Source of the DNA: Pseudomonas sp. MWU13-2105 | GTDB lineage: Bacteria; Pseudomonadota; Gammaproteobacteria; Pseudomonadales; Pseudomonadaceae | Direction: 5' to 3' | Length of the DNA stretch: 64,000 nucleotides | Assembly (NCBI RefSeq): GCF_023242315.1 | Contig: NZ_JALLIY010000011.1 | Coordinates: 62,001-126,000 of the forward strand | In this document: positions 9,015 to 17,035 of the stretch, piece by piece | Layout of the letters: the number at the start of each line of letters is the position of its first letter | Position numbering within the stretch: position 1 is the stretch's first letter | Translations under genes and position numbers: made by a program | The notes under the pieces: generated by a model | The model's input: the letters and a program-made list of their open reading frames with translations, nothing else | Databases searched by the model: none | What the model was told of the DNA's origin: nothing

Positions 9015-9041
9015 GCGATCCTGGTAACCGGGGATGAGCCG

Positions 9042-9237
9042 GAGCGGGCTTGCCTTGCCCTATATGCCATTCCGTCAAGGCCGAACACGCTCCCTGTGGG
9101 AGCAGAGCTTGCTCGCGAAGGGGGCCTTGAGGCCGCTAAAAGCTTCGCGGCGATGTGGCGATCCGACAAGCACCGCTTGCACGGCGCTTTCGAGATTCCA
9201 TTTCCTTGACTGAATGGCATATAGGGCAAGCCCGCTC
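9042..9237. repeat. nested REP element (one repeat inside another)
   Basis: Outer arms 9042-9080 and 9204-9237 are complementary over most of their length: GAGCGGGCTTG, then CCCTATATGCCATTC, then GTCAAGG, with a 5-base bulge (9053-9057) and single-base offsets. A different REP-type sequence (GTGGGAGCAGAGCTTGCTCG and CTTCGCGG units) occupies the interior. It contains no gene and lies between two convergent regulator genes. Confidence 0.82.
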
Positions 9238-9260
9238 GCCACAGGTAGGGAGCGTACTGT

Positions 9261-10265
9261 TCAGCGCAAGCCGTCGCGAAACTGCCCCGGGGTGATCCCG
9301 GTCCAGCGCTTGAACGCCCGGCTGAAGCTGCTGGTGTCGGCAAAGCCGAGCAGATAACTGACTTCGCTCAGTGAACACTGCGGGTCGCGCAGGTGCAGCA
9401 GCGCGAGGTTTTCCCGGCACTCGTTGAGCAACGTGTCGTAGCGCGCGCCTTCATCGGCCAGGTGCCGTTGCAGGCTGCGCAGGCTCAAGTGCAACGTCTG
9501 GGCGATGCGTTCCGCCGACGGCTCGCCTTCCGGCAACTGGGCCTCGATGGCCTCACGCACGCGCCGTTCCCAGGTCAACGGCTTCAATTGCGCCAGCGTG
9601 CGGTTGAGCACCATCTCGTTGTGCTCGACCAGTTCCGGGTTGGCATCGTCCAGGTGGCTGTCGAAATCGCTACAGGCGAACTCCAGGCGGTCCTCCTCGG
9701 CGTCGAAAAACACCGGCGCGCGGAACACCGTGTGCCAGGGCGTCGGATCGGCCGGTCGCGGACGCCGCAGATGCACCGCCAGCGGCGCGTAATCGCGGCC
9801 CAGGCGGTTGCGGCAGGTGCGCACATAGATCGAAACGAAGGCATCGATGGCTTCGGGGGCTGGTGCCGGGCTGTCCTTCGGCACTTGCAGGCGAAAGCGG
9901 TAGCGCTCGCCCTCGCGGCTGAATTCCAGTCCCAGGGCATCACTGACCACCTGGTGATAACGCACGATCCGCTCGAACACCTCGCGCAGGCTGCCACTGG
10001 CCACCAGTGCGTAGCCGAGGGCGTGGAAGGTGGTCGGGCTGACAAAGCGCGAGACCCGCAAACCGATGGCCGGGTCGCCGCTGCTGGCCACGGCCAGTTG
10101 CCACAGGCGCGTGGTGGCCGACAGCGGGTAGCGGGCGTTGGGGTCGTCCATCAGTTGCGGGTCGAGCCCGGCTTCGCGGCACAGGGCGGCGCTGTCGAGG
10201 CCCAGGGCGTCGAGCTGCTTGCGCAAGGCGCGGGTCCAGCTGGAGAGCGAGGTCGGTTCGGGCAT
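9261..10265 (-). CDS. AraC-family transcriptional regulator
   Basis: 334-residue regulator. The start at 10265 (MPEPTSLSSWTRAL) gives the usual family length; the open frame extends further upstream to 10409 with atypical sequence. The N-terminal ligand-binding domain resembles the Arabinose_bd class (residues about 20-210). The C-terminal double helix-turn-helix is complete: RIAQTLHLSLRSLQRHL and LSEVSYLLGFADTSSFSRAFKRW, then TGITPGQFR. It is divergent from the desaturase at 10362 with a 96-base gap, suggesting local control of that gene. The ligand is unknown, possibly a fatty acid. Confidence 0.9.
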   Translation of the reverse strand: MPEPTSLSSWTRALRKQLDALGLDSAALCREAGLDPQLMDDPNARYPLSATTRLWQLAVASSGDPAIGLRVSRFVSPTTFHALGYALVASGSLREVFERIVRYHQVVSDALGLEFSREGERYRFRLQVPKDSPAPAPEAIDAFVSIYVRTCRNRLGRDYAPLAVHLRRPRPADPTPWHTVFRAPVFFDAEEDRLEFACSDFDSHLDDANPELVEHNEMVLNRTLAQLKPLTWERRVREAIEAQLPEGEPSAERIAQTLHLSLRSLQRHLADEGARYDTLLNECRENLALLHLRDPQCSLSEVSYLLGFADTSSFSRAFKRWTGITPGQFRDGLR

Positions 10266-10361
10266 GTTGGCGTATCCGGTCAACGGGTTGGCGTTCGCGG
10301 CTACGACCTTTGATGCTGCAACGGCGCAGGATACGAACATCAATAACCAGAGGATGGAATC

Positions 10362-11435
10362 ATGGACGGTGTTTGCGCAAGTCCCGAGCGCCTGAATGCG
10401 CAACAACAATCAGCATATATTCGCGAAACGGTCATGGCCCGGGGCGCCGAGTTGCGTCGGCGCTACCCGTTGCTCAAGCATCAGGACGCCCTGGGCGCGG
10501 GCATCCTGACGTTTGCCCTGGCCGGCATGATCGGTTCGGCGGTGCTTTATCTGGACGGTTATCTGGCCTGGTGGGGGTGTTTGTTGCTGAATGCCTTTTT
10601 TGCCTCGCTGACCCACGAGCTGGAACACGACCTGATCCACAGTATGTATTTCCGCAAACAACGGCTGCCGCACAACCTGATGCTGGCGCTGGTCTGGCTG
10701 GCGCGGCCGAGCACCATCAACCCGTGGATCCGCCGCCATCTGCACCTCAATCATCACAAGGTCTCCGGCACCGAGGCGGACATGGAAGAGCGCGCCATTA
10801 CCAATGGCGAGCCGTGGGGGATTGCCCGCCTGCTGATGGTCGGCGACAACGTGATGTCTTCGCTGATCCGCATGCTGCGGGCCAGGACCTGGACCCACAG
10901 GTTCAGCATCCTCAAGCGCACCCTCAGGGTCTATGCGCCGCTGGCGCTGTTGCACTGGGGCGCGTGGTATGTGTTTCTCGGGTTTCACGCGGCCAATGGG
11001 ATCGCCGGGCTGCTGGGCAGCCCCATCGACTGGTCGGCCCATACCCTGGCGATGATGCAGGTGATCGATATCGCCGCGGTGGTGATCATCGGGCCGAATG
11101 TACTGCGGACCTTCTGCCTGCATTTCGTCAGCTCGAACATGCACTACTACGGCGATCTCGAGGCGGGCAATGTGATCCAGCAGACCCAGGTGCTCAATCC
11201 CTGGTGGTTGTGGCCATTGCAGGCGTTCTGCTTCAACTTCGGCAGCACCCATGGGATTCATCATTTCGTGGTCAAGGAACCGTTCTATATCCGCCAGATG
11301 AGCGCCTCGGTGGCGCACAAGGTGATGGCCGAGATGGGCGTGCGCTTCAATGATTTCGGCACCTTCGCCCGGGCCAACCGGTTTGTCCGGGCCGAGCGCC
11401 GGAGTCCGCGGCAAGTGAGTCCGGCACAAGGCTGA
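10362..11435 (+). CDS. fatty acid desaturase family membrane oxygenase
   Basis: 357-residue membrane protein with the three histidine boxes of the fatty acid desaturase/hydroxylase superfamily: HELEHD near residue 82, HLHLNHHK near 127, and HGIHH near 298. At least four hydrophobic helices separate them. The start is the ATG at 10362; an alternative ATG at 10434 (MARGAELRRRY) would remove a polar leader. It differs from the DesA-like protein at the left edge in box spacing and overall sequence. The divergent AraC gene probably regulates it. The substrate (acyl lipid, alkane or other) cannot be fixed from sequence. Confidence 0.87.
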   Translation: MDGVCASPERLNAQQQSAYIRETVMARGAELRRRYPLLKHQDALGAGILTFALAGMIGSAVLYLDGYLAWWGCLLLNAFFASLTHELEHDLIHSMYFRKQRLPHNLMLALVWLARPSTINPWIRRHLHLNHHKVSGTEADMEERAITNGEPWGIARLLMVGDNVMSSLIRMLRARTWTHRFSILKRTLRVYAPLALLHWGAWYVFLGFHAANGIAGLLGSPIDWSAHTLAMMQVIDIAAVVIIGPNVLRTFCLHFVSSNMHYYGDLEAGNVIQQTQVLNPWWLWPLQAFCFNFGSTHGIHHFVVKEPFYIRQMSASVAHKVMAEMGVRFNDFGTFARANRFVRAERRSPRQVSPAQG

Positions 11436-11454
11436 AGATGACCACACAACCCCT

Positions 11455-11532
11455 GGAGCCGGCTTGCCGGCGATAGCGGCCGATCTCAGGCGATGCAAGG
11501 CTTACTGGCCTCATCGCCAGCAAGCCGGCTCC
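11455..11532. repeat. REP-type palindrome (GGAGCCGGCTTGC family)
   Basis: GGAGCCGGCTTGCCGGCGAT and ATCGCCAGCAAGCCGGCTCC face each other around about 38 bases. It lies between convergent genes (desaturase and LysR). This is a different REP subfamily from the TTGTGGCGAGC type; the same subfamily occurs at 16772. Confidence 0.88.
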
Positions 11533-11562
11533 CGCAGATCGGGGTTGCCTGTGAGGTAGATA

Positions 11563-12483
11563 TCAGACCGCGACCCGGTCTTCCAGGCTATCCACTGCCA
11601 CCAGCGTCTCGATCATCGCCCGCGCCGCCGGTGACAGGCGGAACCCGGTGCGGCTGACGATCCCGCAGCGGGCGTTCATGCTCTCGATGTTCTGCGGCAG
11701 GTTGCGCCAGTGCAGCAGCACCAGCGAGCCCCGTTCCACGTCATCGGCGAATGCCTCCTGGGGGCCGATGCCGATCGCGTCGGACTGACGGACGATCTTC
11801 ACCAGCGCCGGAAAATGCTCGGTCTCGATATTCGGCGAAAAATCCGTGCGCCCGCTGAGGTTCGCCAGCAGCTTGCGGATGCCCGGCGGAATCAGCGTGG
11901 TCGCCAGCGGGTAGTCGAACATATCGTTGGTCGACAGGCTTTCCTTGGTCAGCAACGGATGCCCCGGCCGGCAGAAAAAAACCCCACGCTTGGGCGTCAG
12001 CGCCTGGGTCTGGAAGTTCGGGTCGGCCTCGAAATGACGGATGTCGGCGATAAAGAACTCGATCTCCTCGCGGCTCAGGCTGCGGCTGAGTTTTTCCCAG
12101 TTCTCCACCTGGAACCGGGTGCGTACTTTCGGGTGCGCGTTGATAAACCGCGCCACCGCTTCCGGTACCAGCTTCACCGCTGGCGCCGGGCCGCAGCCGA
12201 AGCGCAACTCACCGGCATCGAGCTTGGTCATCTGGGTCACTTCGGCGCTCAGCCGCGCCGCGCCCTGGACCAGGCTCAAGGCATGTTGCAGCACCACCTG
12301 GCCTTCGGGCGTCGGGCGCAAATCCTTGTTGCCACGATCCACCAGCACGCAACCGAACTCCTGCTCCAGACCCTGGATACTGCGGCTGAAAGCCGGTTGG
12401 GTGATGCCCATGGCGTCCGCCGCGCGAACAAAGCTGCGGTGCTCGTTAAGGGCGATGAAGTAGCGCAGCTGGCGAAGATCCAT
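11563..12483 (-). CDS. LysR-family transcriptional regulator
   Basis: 306-residue LysR regulator. The start at 12483 (MDLRQLRYFIALNEHRSF) matches the family N-terminus; a frame opening at 12498 adds five residues. The winged helix-turn-helix covers residues 1-60 (FVRAADAMGITQPAFSRSIQGLEQEFG). The effector-binding domain follows from about 90, including FFIADIRHFE. It is divergent from tonB across a 423-base AT-rich gap. In P. aeruginosa a LysR gene also lies close to tonB2-exbB1-exbD1 as I recall. The target genes are not evident. Confidence 0.9.
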   Translation of the reverse strand: MDLRQLRYFIALNEHRSFVRAADAMGITQPAFSRSIQGLEQEFGCVLVDRGNKDLRPTPEGQVVLQHALSLVQGAARLSAEVTQMTKLDAGELRFGCGPAPAVKLVPEAVARFINAHPKVRTRFQVENWEKLSRSLSREEIEFFIADIRHFEADPNFQTQALTPKRGVFFCRPGHPLLTKESLSTNDMFDYPLATTLIPPGIRKLLANLSGRTDFSPNIETEHFPALVKIVRQSDAIGIGPQEAFADDVERGSLVLLHWRNLPQNIESMNARCGIVSRTGFRLSPAARAMIETLVAVDSLEDRVAV

Positions 12484-12906
12484 AAGCTTTCCCTGCATCC
12501 GGAAAAATGACTCGAAGGCATTGGCGACGAGCGAGGCCTGAGGTTTTAAATGCCCGTGATTATTCCGTCAACAATGTATTTTTTAGCTTATTAGAATAAT
12601 TTTGAATATGAGTGAAACGTTGTTTCATGGTGCAGGGACTCTCGACCATCGGGTTTTTCGAGCCCCGAGGGCATGCCTTGAAGGAATATTTTCAATGCCT
12701 GGAAAGCATGGTTTTTCGAGGGATGGGTTGGAGCCCTTGGAACACGCGGCCTTGAGCTGATCAGTGAAAATCAATATTCGTTTTTGTTCTATTTATAACT
12801 TTAAAGATTGCTTTAAGACCTAAGCCGCCTCCGTGGATCATCGGCACCTCGACGCCGCCAAGCCGTGCCTCGACGATTTTTTGCTGAAGACCGCAGGAGT
12901 TATTCA
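12484..12906. other. AT-rich intergenic region between lysR and tonB
   Basis: 423 bases without a convincing gene. Two AT-rich patches, about 12560-12620 and 12770-12815, are promoter-like. Other signals are a small hairpin GAAACGTTGTTTC and two near-identical blocks containing GGTTTTTCGAG (about 12651 and 12710). A weak resemblance to a Fur site occurs near GAAAATCAATATTCG (about 12766), but it is too degenerate to call. The tonB ribosome binding site AGGAG is at 12895-12899. Confidence 0.4.
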
Positions 12907-13710
12907 ATGGGCAATGTCCAGACCGCCGCCAGTGCACATGAGGTGCGCAGGCCTCAGGCGCCGGGTGGCGAGTTGGTCGACCTCGGCCGGCCTCATCGCA
13001 CGCCGCTGGGGCAGTCGCGTCCGCAGAAAGTGCCCAAGGGCATCCTCAGTCGGCGCGAAGCGATCTTGCTCGGTGTGTTCGCGCTGGTGTTGCATGGCGC
13101 GGTGATCTACTGGCTGAGCCAGAAGGAGACCCCGGTGCTGCCAGTGGTACCACCGCAAATCCCACCGATGACCATCGAGTTCTCCCAGCCGGCGCCGCCC
13201 GTGGTTGAACCGCCGCCGCCCGTGCCGCCGCCACCACCTCCTGTCGTCGAGCCGCCACCGCCGCTGGTCGACGAGTTGGCGGTCAAACCGCCGCCGCCCA
13301 AGCCGGTGCCCAAGCCCAAGCCGAAACCGCTGCCCAAGCCTGAGCCGAAACCCGTGCCCAAGCCGCTTGAGCAACCGCCCGCAGCGCCACAACCGGCGGT
13401 TCCGGCAGCGCCACCCATTCCGGCCCCGCTGACCCCGGCTTCGGCCAGTGCCGCGTACCTGAAGAACCCGGCCCCGGAATATCCGCAGCTGGCTCAGCGT
13501 CGCGGTTGGGAGGGGACGGTGTTGTTGCGGGTGCAGGTCCTGGCCAGCGGTAAGCCGGGCGAGATCCAGATCCAGAAAAGCAGTGGTCGCCAGCAACTCG
13601 ACGACGCCGCACTGGCAGCGGTCAAGCGGTGGAGCTTTGTCCCGGCCAAGCAGGGCGATGTCGCCCAGGTTGGCTGGGTCAGCGTACCCATTGACTTCAA
13701 GATCCACTGA
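12907..13710 (+). CDS. tonB: energy transducer TonB
   Basis: 267-residue TonB. The start at 12907 (MGNVQTAASAHE) is chosen because AGGAG lies 7 bases upstream; the frame opens earlier at 12865. A long cytoplasmic N-terminus of about 50 residues precedes a single membrane helix (AILLGVFALVLHGAVIYWL, about 56-74). A Pro/Lys-rich spacer follows (about 85-175, with PPPPVPPPPPP and repeated PKPKP). The C-terminal TonB box-binding domain starts at about 185 (YLKNPAPEYPQLAQRRGWEGTV) and ends VSVPIDFKIH. Start of tonB-exbB-exbD. The extended N-terminus resembles P. aeruginosa TonB proteins. Confidence 0.93.
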   Translation: MGNVQTAASAHEVRRPQAPGGELVDLGRPHRTPLGQSRPQKVPKGILSRREAILLGVFALVLHGAVIYWLSQKETPVLPVVPPQIPPMTIEFSQPAPPVVEPPPPVPPPPPPVVEPPPPLVDELAVKPPPPKPVPKPKPKPLPKPEPKPVPKPLEQPPAAPQPAVPAAPPIPAPLTPASASAAYLKNPAPEYPQLAQRRGWEGTVLLRVQVLASGKPGEIQIQKSSGRQQLDDAALAAVKRWSFVPAKQGDVAQVGWVSVPIDFKIH

Positions 13711-13753
13711 TCGGCACCCAACGCGCTAAACGCTTCCACAGAGGGAACACATC

Positions 13754-14479
13754 ATGACGTTACTGGCATCTCCACTCCAATCCATCGAAAGCGCGGTGAT
13801 CTGGCTGCTGGTGGTCTTCTCCGTCGCCACCTGGGGCCTGGCCCTGCTCAAGGGCGTGCAGTTCGGCCGCCTCAAGGCGCAGGATCGCAAGTTCCACAAA
13901 CAGTTCTGGGCCGCTTCCAGCCTCGATTCGGCCGCCGAGTTCAGCGAAACCCAACCCGGTGCCGCCGCCCGTGTGGCCCAGGCCGGCTATGCCGCGATCC
14001 AGGTCGGCGATGCGCCGCACGCCGCTGACCTGAGCCAGGCGATCAATCATCAGGACCGCCTCGAACGTGCCCTGCGCCAGCAGATCGTGCGCGAACGCCG
14101 TTCCCTGGAAACCGGCCTGGCGGTGGTCGCCAGTATCGGCAGCACCTCGCCGTTCATTGGTCTGTTCGGCACCGTGTGGGGAATCATGGAAGCCTTGAAG
14201 GGCATCAGCGCCGCCGGTTCCGCGAGCCTGGAAACCGTCGCCGGGCCGATCGGTGCCGCGCTGGTGGCCACGGGGGTCGGGATCGCCGTCGCGGTGCCGG
14301 CGGTACTGGTTTACAACTACTTCCTGCGCCGCCTGAAACTCACCGCCGCCGACCTCGACGACTTCGCCCATGACTTCTACAGCCTGGCGCAGAAGAGTTC
14401 GTTCCGCGTGTTGATTCACCCGACAGCGAACAAAGCAGCCGCCCAGGGGGCGGCGCAGAAAGTGAAGGAGGCGTCCTGA
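13754..14479 (+). CDS. exbB: TonB-system proton channel subunit ExbB
   Basis: 241-residue MotA/TolQ/ExbB-type inner-membrane channel protein that converts the proton gradient into TonB motion. Three membrane helices are visible: near residues 13-33, about 128-150 (STSPFIGLFGTVWGIMEAL signature) and about 168-190 (GAALVATGVGIAVAVPAV). The large cytoplasmic loop lies between helices 1 and 2. It follows tonB by 43 bases and is followed by exbD after one base, so the three are one operon. Confidence 0.95.
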   Translation: MTLLASPLQSIESAVIWLLVVFSVATWGLALLKGVQFGRLKAQDRKFHKQFWAASSLDSAAEFSETQPGAAARVAQAGYAAIQVGDAPHAADLSQAINHQDRLERALRQQIVRERRSLETGLAVVASIGSTSPFIGLFGTVWGIMEALKGISAAGSASLETVAGPIGAALVATGVGIAVAVPAVLVYNYFLRRLKLTAADLDDFAHDFYSLAQKSSFRVLIHPTANKAAAQGAAQKVKEAS

Positions 14480-14480
14480 C

Positions 14481-14882
14481 ATGGCCTTCTCGACCCAGGA
14501 CAGCGATGAGGTATTGAGTGAGATCAACGTCACGCCGCTGGTGGATGTGATGCTCGTGCTGCTGGTGGTATTTATCGTCACCGCGCCGCTCTTGACCAAC
14601 GCGATTCCGATCAACCTGCCGAAGACCGAAGCCGTGGCGCCGGTGGAGCAGAAGGACCCGCTGGTGGTGAGCATCGACGCCGCCGGCAAGCTGTTCCTCA
14701 ACAAGGACGAGATCAAGCCCGAGTTGCTGGAGTTCAACCTCCAGGCGGCCAAGGCCAAGGACCCGGATCTGCGGGTGCAACTGCAGGCCGACAACGGCGT
14801 GAACTATGGCGAAGTGGCGCGGGCCATGGCCTCGATCGAGCGGGCCGGGATTACCAAGCTGTCGGTGATAACCGCACGCTGA
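14481..14882 (+). CDS. exbD: TonB-system subunit ExbD
   Basis: 133-residue ExbD/TolR-type protein with one membrane helix (residues about 18-38). The conserved proton-carrying aspartate is in the NVTPLVDVMLVLLVVF motif. A periplasmic domain follows (about 45-133). Its ATG is one base after the exbB stop. It is the last gene of the operon, and an intrinsic terminator follows within about 25 bases. Confidence 0.95.
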   Translation: MAFSTQDSDEVLSEINVTPLVDVMLVLLVVFIVTAPLLTNAIPINLPKTEAVAPVEQKDPLVVSIDAAGKLFLNKDEIKPELLEFNLQAAKAKDPDLRVQLQADNGVNYGEVARAMASIERAGITKLSVITAR

Positions 14883-14906
14883 AGGCAACAGATCCGCGAG
14901 TTTCCT

Positions 14907-14941
14907 GGGCCGTCTCCTTGGCAGGGTGCGGCCCTTTTTTA
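14907..14941 (+). terminator. intrinsic terminator of tonB-exbB-exbD
   Basis: GGGCCG (14907-14912) pairs with CGGCCC (14929-14934), followed directly by TTTTTT. It lies 25 bases after the exbD stop. Confidence 0.85.
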
Positions 14942-14972
14942 TTTCTACGCAATGACGGCTGGATGCAGAACC

Positions 14973-15078
14973 TGTAGGAGTGGAGCTTGTCGGGACGCCG
15001 CACCGCCGCGAAGAACGATAACGCGGTATACCTGAAACACCACGTCGCTGCATTCGCGGGCAAGCTCCGCTCCCACAA
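14973..15078. repeat. REP pair downstream of exbD
   Basis: Left arm TGTAGGAGTGGAGCTTGTC and right arm GCAAGCTCCGCTCCCACAA are imperfectly complementary. The inner segments CACCGCCGCGAAG and CATTCGCGGG belong to the same repeat type. It holds no gene and precedes the AT-rich promoter region of the hydrolase gene. Confidence 0.82.
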
Positions 15079-15104
15079 GGTTTCGCGTCGACAGGGAGTG
15101 ACTC

Positions 15105-15180
15105 GCAGGTTCTTATATTTCTTTATGGACTTAATAAATAGCTTCTTATTCCTTAACGAATATAACTCTCCTCCCTATAC
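15105..15180 (+). promoter_or_regulatory. AT-rich promoter region ahead of the hydrolase gene
   Basis: A strongly AT-rich stretch in a GC-rich genome, containing TTATTCCTTAACGAATATAA, in which TATTC and GAATA are inverted around six bases. It resembles the TATTC-N7-GAATA arrangement upstream of ssuE (about 44556-44572). It is a candidate sulfur-responsive promoter by analogy only. Confidence 0.4.
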
Positions 15181-15217
15181 TTGATCAGGAACGCAAACGC
15201 TGGAGGAGGTGTACCCC

Positions 15218-15799
15218 ATGCGCAACGAGTCGATTCGCTATCTGATCGTGCCGGGCTGGCAAGGATCGCCAGAAGATCATTGGCAAAGCCACTGGCAGAA
15301 CAGCCTGCCCAACAGCGCGCGGGTGGAGCAGGCCGACTGGTTGACGCCGCGCCGCGAAGACTGGGTGGCGGCCCTGGCCGAAGCCATCGCCGCCGATGAC
15401 ACGCCGGTGATCCTGATCGCCCATAGCCTGGGTTGCATCACAGTCGCCCATTGGGCACAAACGGCGCCGCTGCACCTGCTGCGCCAGGTGCGCGGCGCGC
15501 TGCTGGTGGCTCCGGCCGATGTCGAGCGTCCTGCCTGCGCCCCGGCGTTGCGTAACTTTGCACCGATTCCGAGCGACCTGCTGCCGTTCCCGAGCCAGAT
15601 CGTCGCCTCCGACAACGACGCCGCCGTCAGCGCCCCGCGGACCCTGGAACTGGCCCGCGACTGGGGCGCGCAAGCGAGCATCCTCAGCGGTGCCGGGCAT
15701 ATCAATGTGAAGTCCGGTCATCAGCGCTGGGAACAGGGCTTTGCCTACCTGTACCGCCTGCAGACCCGAATGGAACAGCATTCCCTGCGGCGTGCCTGA
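15218..15799 (+). CDS. RBBP9/YdeN-family alpha/beta hydrolase
   Basis: 193-residue serine hydrolase of the RBBP9/YdeN type. The ATG at 15218 lies 9 bases after a strong GGAGGAGG site; the apparent GTG at 15209 overlaps that site and is rejected. The N-terminal strand and oxyanion region read YLIVPGWQGSPEDHWQ. The nucleophile elbow AHSLGC contains the catalytic serine. The aspartate is likely in VASDNDAAVSAP, and the histidine in GAGHINVKSG. The physiological substrate is unknown. It sits 58 bases before the AAA+ regulator gene and probably shares its transcript. Confidence 0.88.
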   Translation: MRNESIRYLIVPGWQGSPEDHWQSHWQNSLPNSARVEQADWLTPRREDWVAALAEAIAADDTPVILIAHSLGCITVAHWAQTAPLHLLRQVRGALLVAPADVERPACAPALRNFAPIPSDLLPFPSQIVASDNDAAVSAPRTLELARDWGAQASILSGAGHINVKSGHQRWEQGFAYLYRLQTRMEQHSLRRA

Positions 15800-15857
15800 A
15801 TTTTCTCTTTTGCTTGAACGCCCCCTGCCAGTTGGCGGTTTGGGGCGGGAGTCTGCC

Positions 15858-16766
15858 ATGAGCCTGCATGAAACCTTCGGTCAGCCACTGCTGACCTTTC
15901 CCGATTCGGAAAAGAGCCCACTGAGCATCCGCGCCAAGGCGCTGGTGTTCGTCGACCCGCGTTCACGGCAACTGCGTGAAGAACTCGAAAACTTGGCACC
16001 CAAGTCGGTGCCGGTATTGATCCGTGGCGAGACCGGGACCGGCAAGGAGTTGCTTGCCCGGCATATCCACCGCGCCAGCGACCGCAGCGGGTTGTTCGTT
16101 TCGGTGAACTGCGGTGCCATCAGCCCGACCTACGCCGACGCCGAGCTGTTCGGTTATGCCGCGGGAGCTTACAGCGGTTCGGCCAGCAGCCGTGCCGGCT
16201 GGTTCGGCTCGGCCAACGGCGGCACCTTGTACCTGGACGAGATTGGCGACCTGCCGTTGCCGATCCAGGTGAAGCTGCTGGCGGCCCTGGAAAATCATGA
16301 AGTCACCCGGGTCGGTGCGCCGCAACCAAGTCCGGTGGATGTGCGCCTGGTGGCGGCCACCAGCATCGACCTGGCCCAGGCGGTGGCGGTGGGGAAGTTC
16401 CATGAGCGTCTCTATCACTACCTCAGCGAAGGCCGGCTGGAGTTGCCGGCGTTGCGCGAGCGGGTCGGCGACATCCTGCCCCTGGCCGAGTACTTCCTGG
16501 GCATCTACAGCCAGCGTCTCAGTCTGCCAGTGCCGCTGATCAGCGAAAGTGCCCAACGCGCCCTGGAGCGCCACAGCTGGCCGGGCAATACCCGCGAGCT
16601 GGAAAATATCATTCACTTCGCCTTGCTGGTCAGCAGCGGCGAGGAGATCCTGCCGGAGCATCTGAACCTGCCGGCTCCCTTGGCCCTGATCGAGCAATTT
16701 ATCGCTAGCAGTTCCGCTGAGGAACTGGCGGCGATCAGGCGCCTGCTGGAGCACGCGGGCGCCTGA
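15858..16766 (+). CDS. sigma-54-type AAA+ regulator with degenerate motifs and no evident HTH
   Basis: 302-residue protein of the bacterial enhancer-binding-protein family, with only a short N-terminal leader before the AAA+ domain, as in SfnR-like sulfur regulators. The start at 15858 has GGGAG upstream. Walker A GETGTGKE (57-64) and Walker B GGTLYLDEIGDL (about 121-132) are intact. The sigma-54 contact loop reads GAYSGS (103-108) instead of GAFTGA. The usual FRxDLxxRL arginine-finger segment reads FHERLYHYL (181-189). After WPGNTRELEN (241-250) the protein ends at residue 302 without a recognisable Fis-type helix-turn-helix. It may need a partner for DNA binding, or may no longer activate sigma-54. 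It may also be a genuine subfamily. Neighbours suggest sulfur metabolism. Confidence 0.82.
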   Translation: MSLHETFGQPLLTFPDSEKSPLSIRAKALVFVDPRSRQLREELENLAPKSVPVLIRGETGTGKELLARHIHRASDRSGLFVSVNCGAISPTYADAELFGYAAGAYSGSASSRAGWFGSANGGTLYLDEIGDLPLPIQVKLLAALENHEVTRVGAPQPSPVDVRLVAATSIDLAQAVAVGKFHERLYHYLSEGRLELPALRERVGDILPLAEYFLGIYSQRLSLPVPLISESAQRALERHSWPGNTRELENIIHFALLVSSGEEILPEHLNLPAPLALIEQFIASSSAEELAAIRRLLEHAGA

Positions 16767-16771
16767 CCTTC

Positions 16772-16860
16772 TGTAGGAGCCGGCTTGCCGGCGATGAACG
16801 ATAAGGCGATGTCCCTGACACGACCGAGTCGTCTGAATCGCCGGCAAGCCGGCTCCTACA
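16772..16860. repeat. REP-type palindrome immediately after the AAA+ regulator
   Basis: TGTAGGAGCCGGCTTGCCGGCGAT and its near-perfect complement ATCGCCGGCAAGCCGGCTCCTACA face each other around about 41 bases. It begins 5 bases after the regulator stop codon, so insertion or recombination here could have trimmed the gene end. Confidence 0.9.
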
Positions 16861-17035
16861 GAGGCATGTGGTGTGCAGAGAACATGAACAAAATGGAATA
16901 TGAAGATGAATAAAAGATATTGTTCTGGAATAAAAAATATCGGTATCTTCTGCTCCATGCCGGCGATATCACTTTGCTGGCACCTCTCTCAAGGCTGTCG
17001 TCGGTGACGACCGTGATTTTCGATAAGGACACTGC
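16861..17035 (+). promoter_or_regulatory. AT-rich upstream region of the orphan MetQ gene
   Basis: An AT-rich patch (about 16885-16945) contains GATATT (16916-16921) and AATATC (16936-16941) as an inverted pair around 14 bases. It is promoter-like. The neighbouring REP element suggests that the binding-protein gene is transcribed separately from the regulator. Confidence 0.4.

Noticed and set aside
12755..12800. Fur box before tonB
   Set aside because: GAAAATCAATATTCG resembles a Fur site only weakly and lacks the symmetric repeats; not enough to call.
16700..16860. Frameshift hiding a Fis-type HTH at the end of the AAA+ regulator
   Set aside because: I looked in the other plus-strand frames after residue 280 and into the REP element and saw no HTH-like sequence, so a simple frameshift does not restore it.
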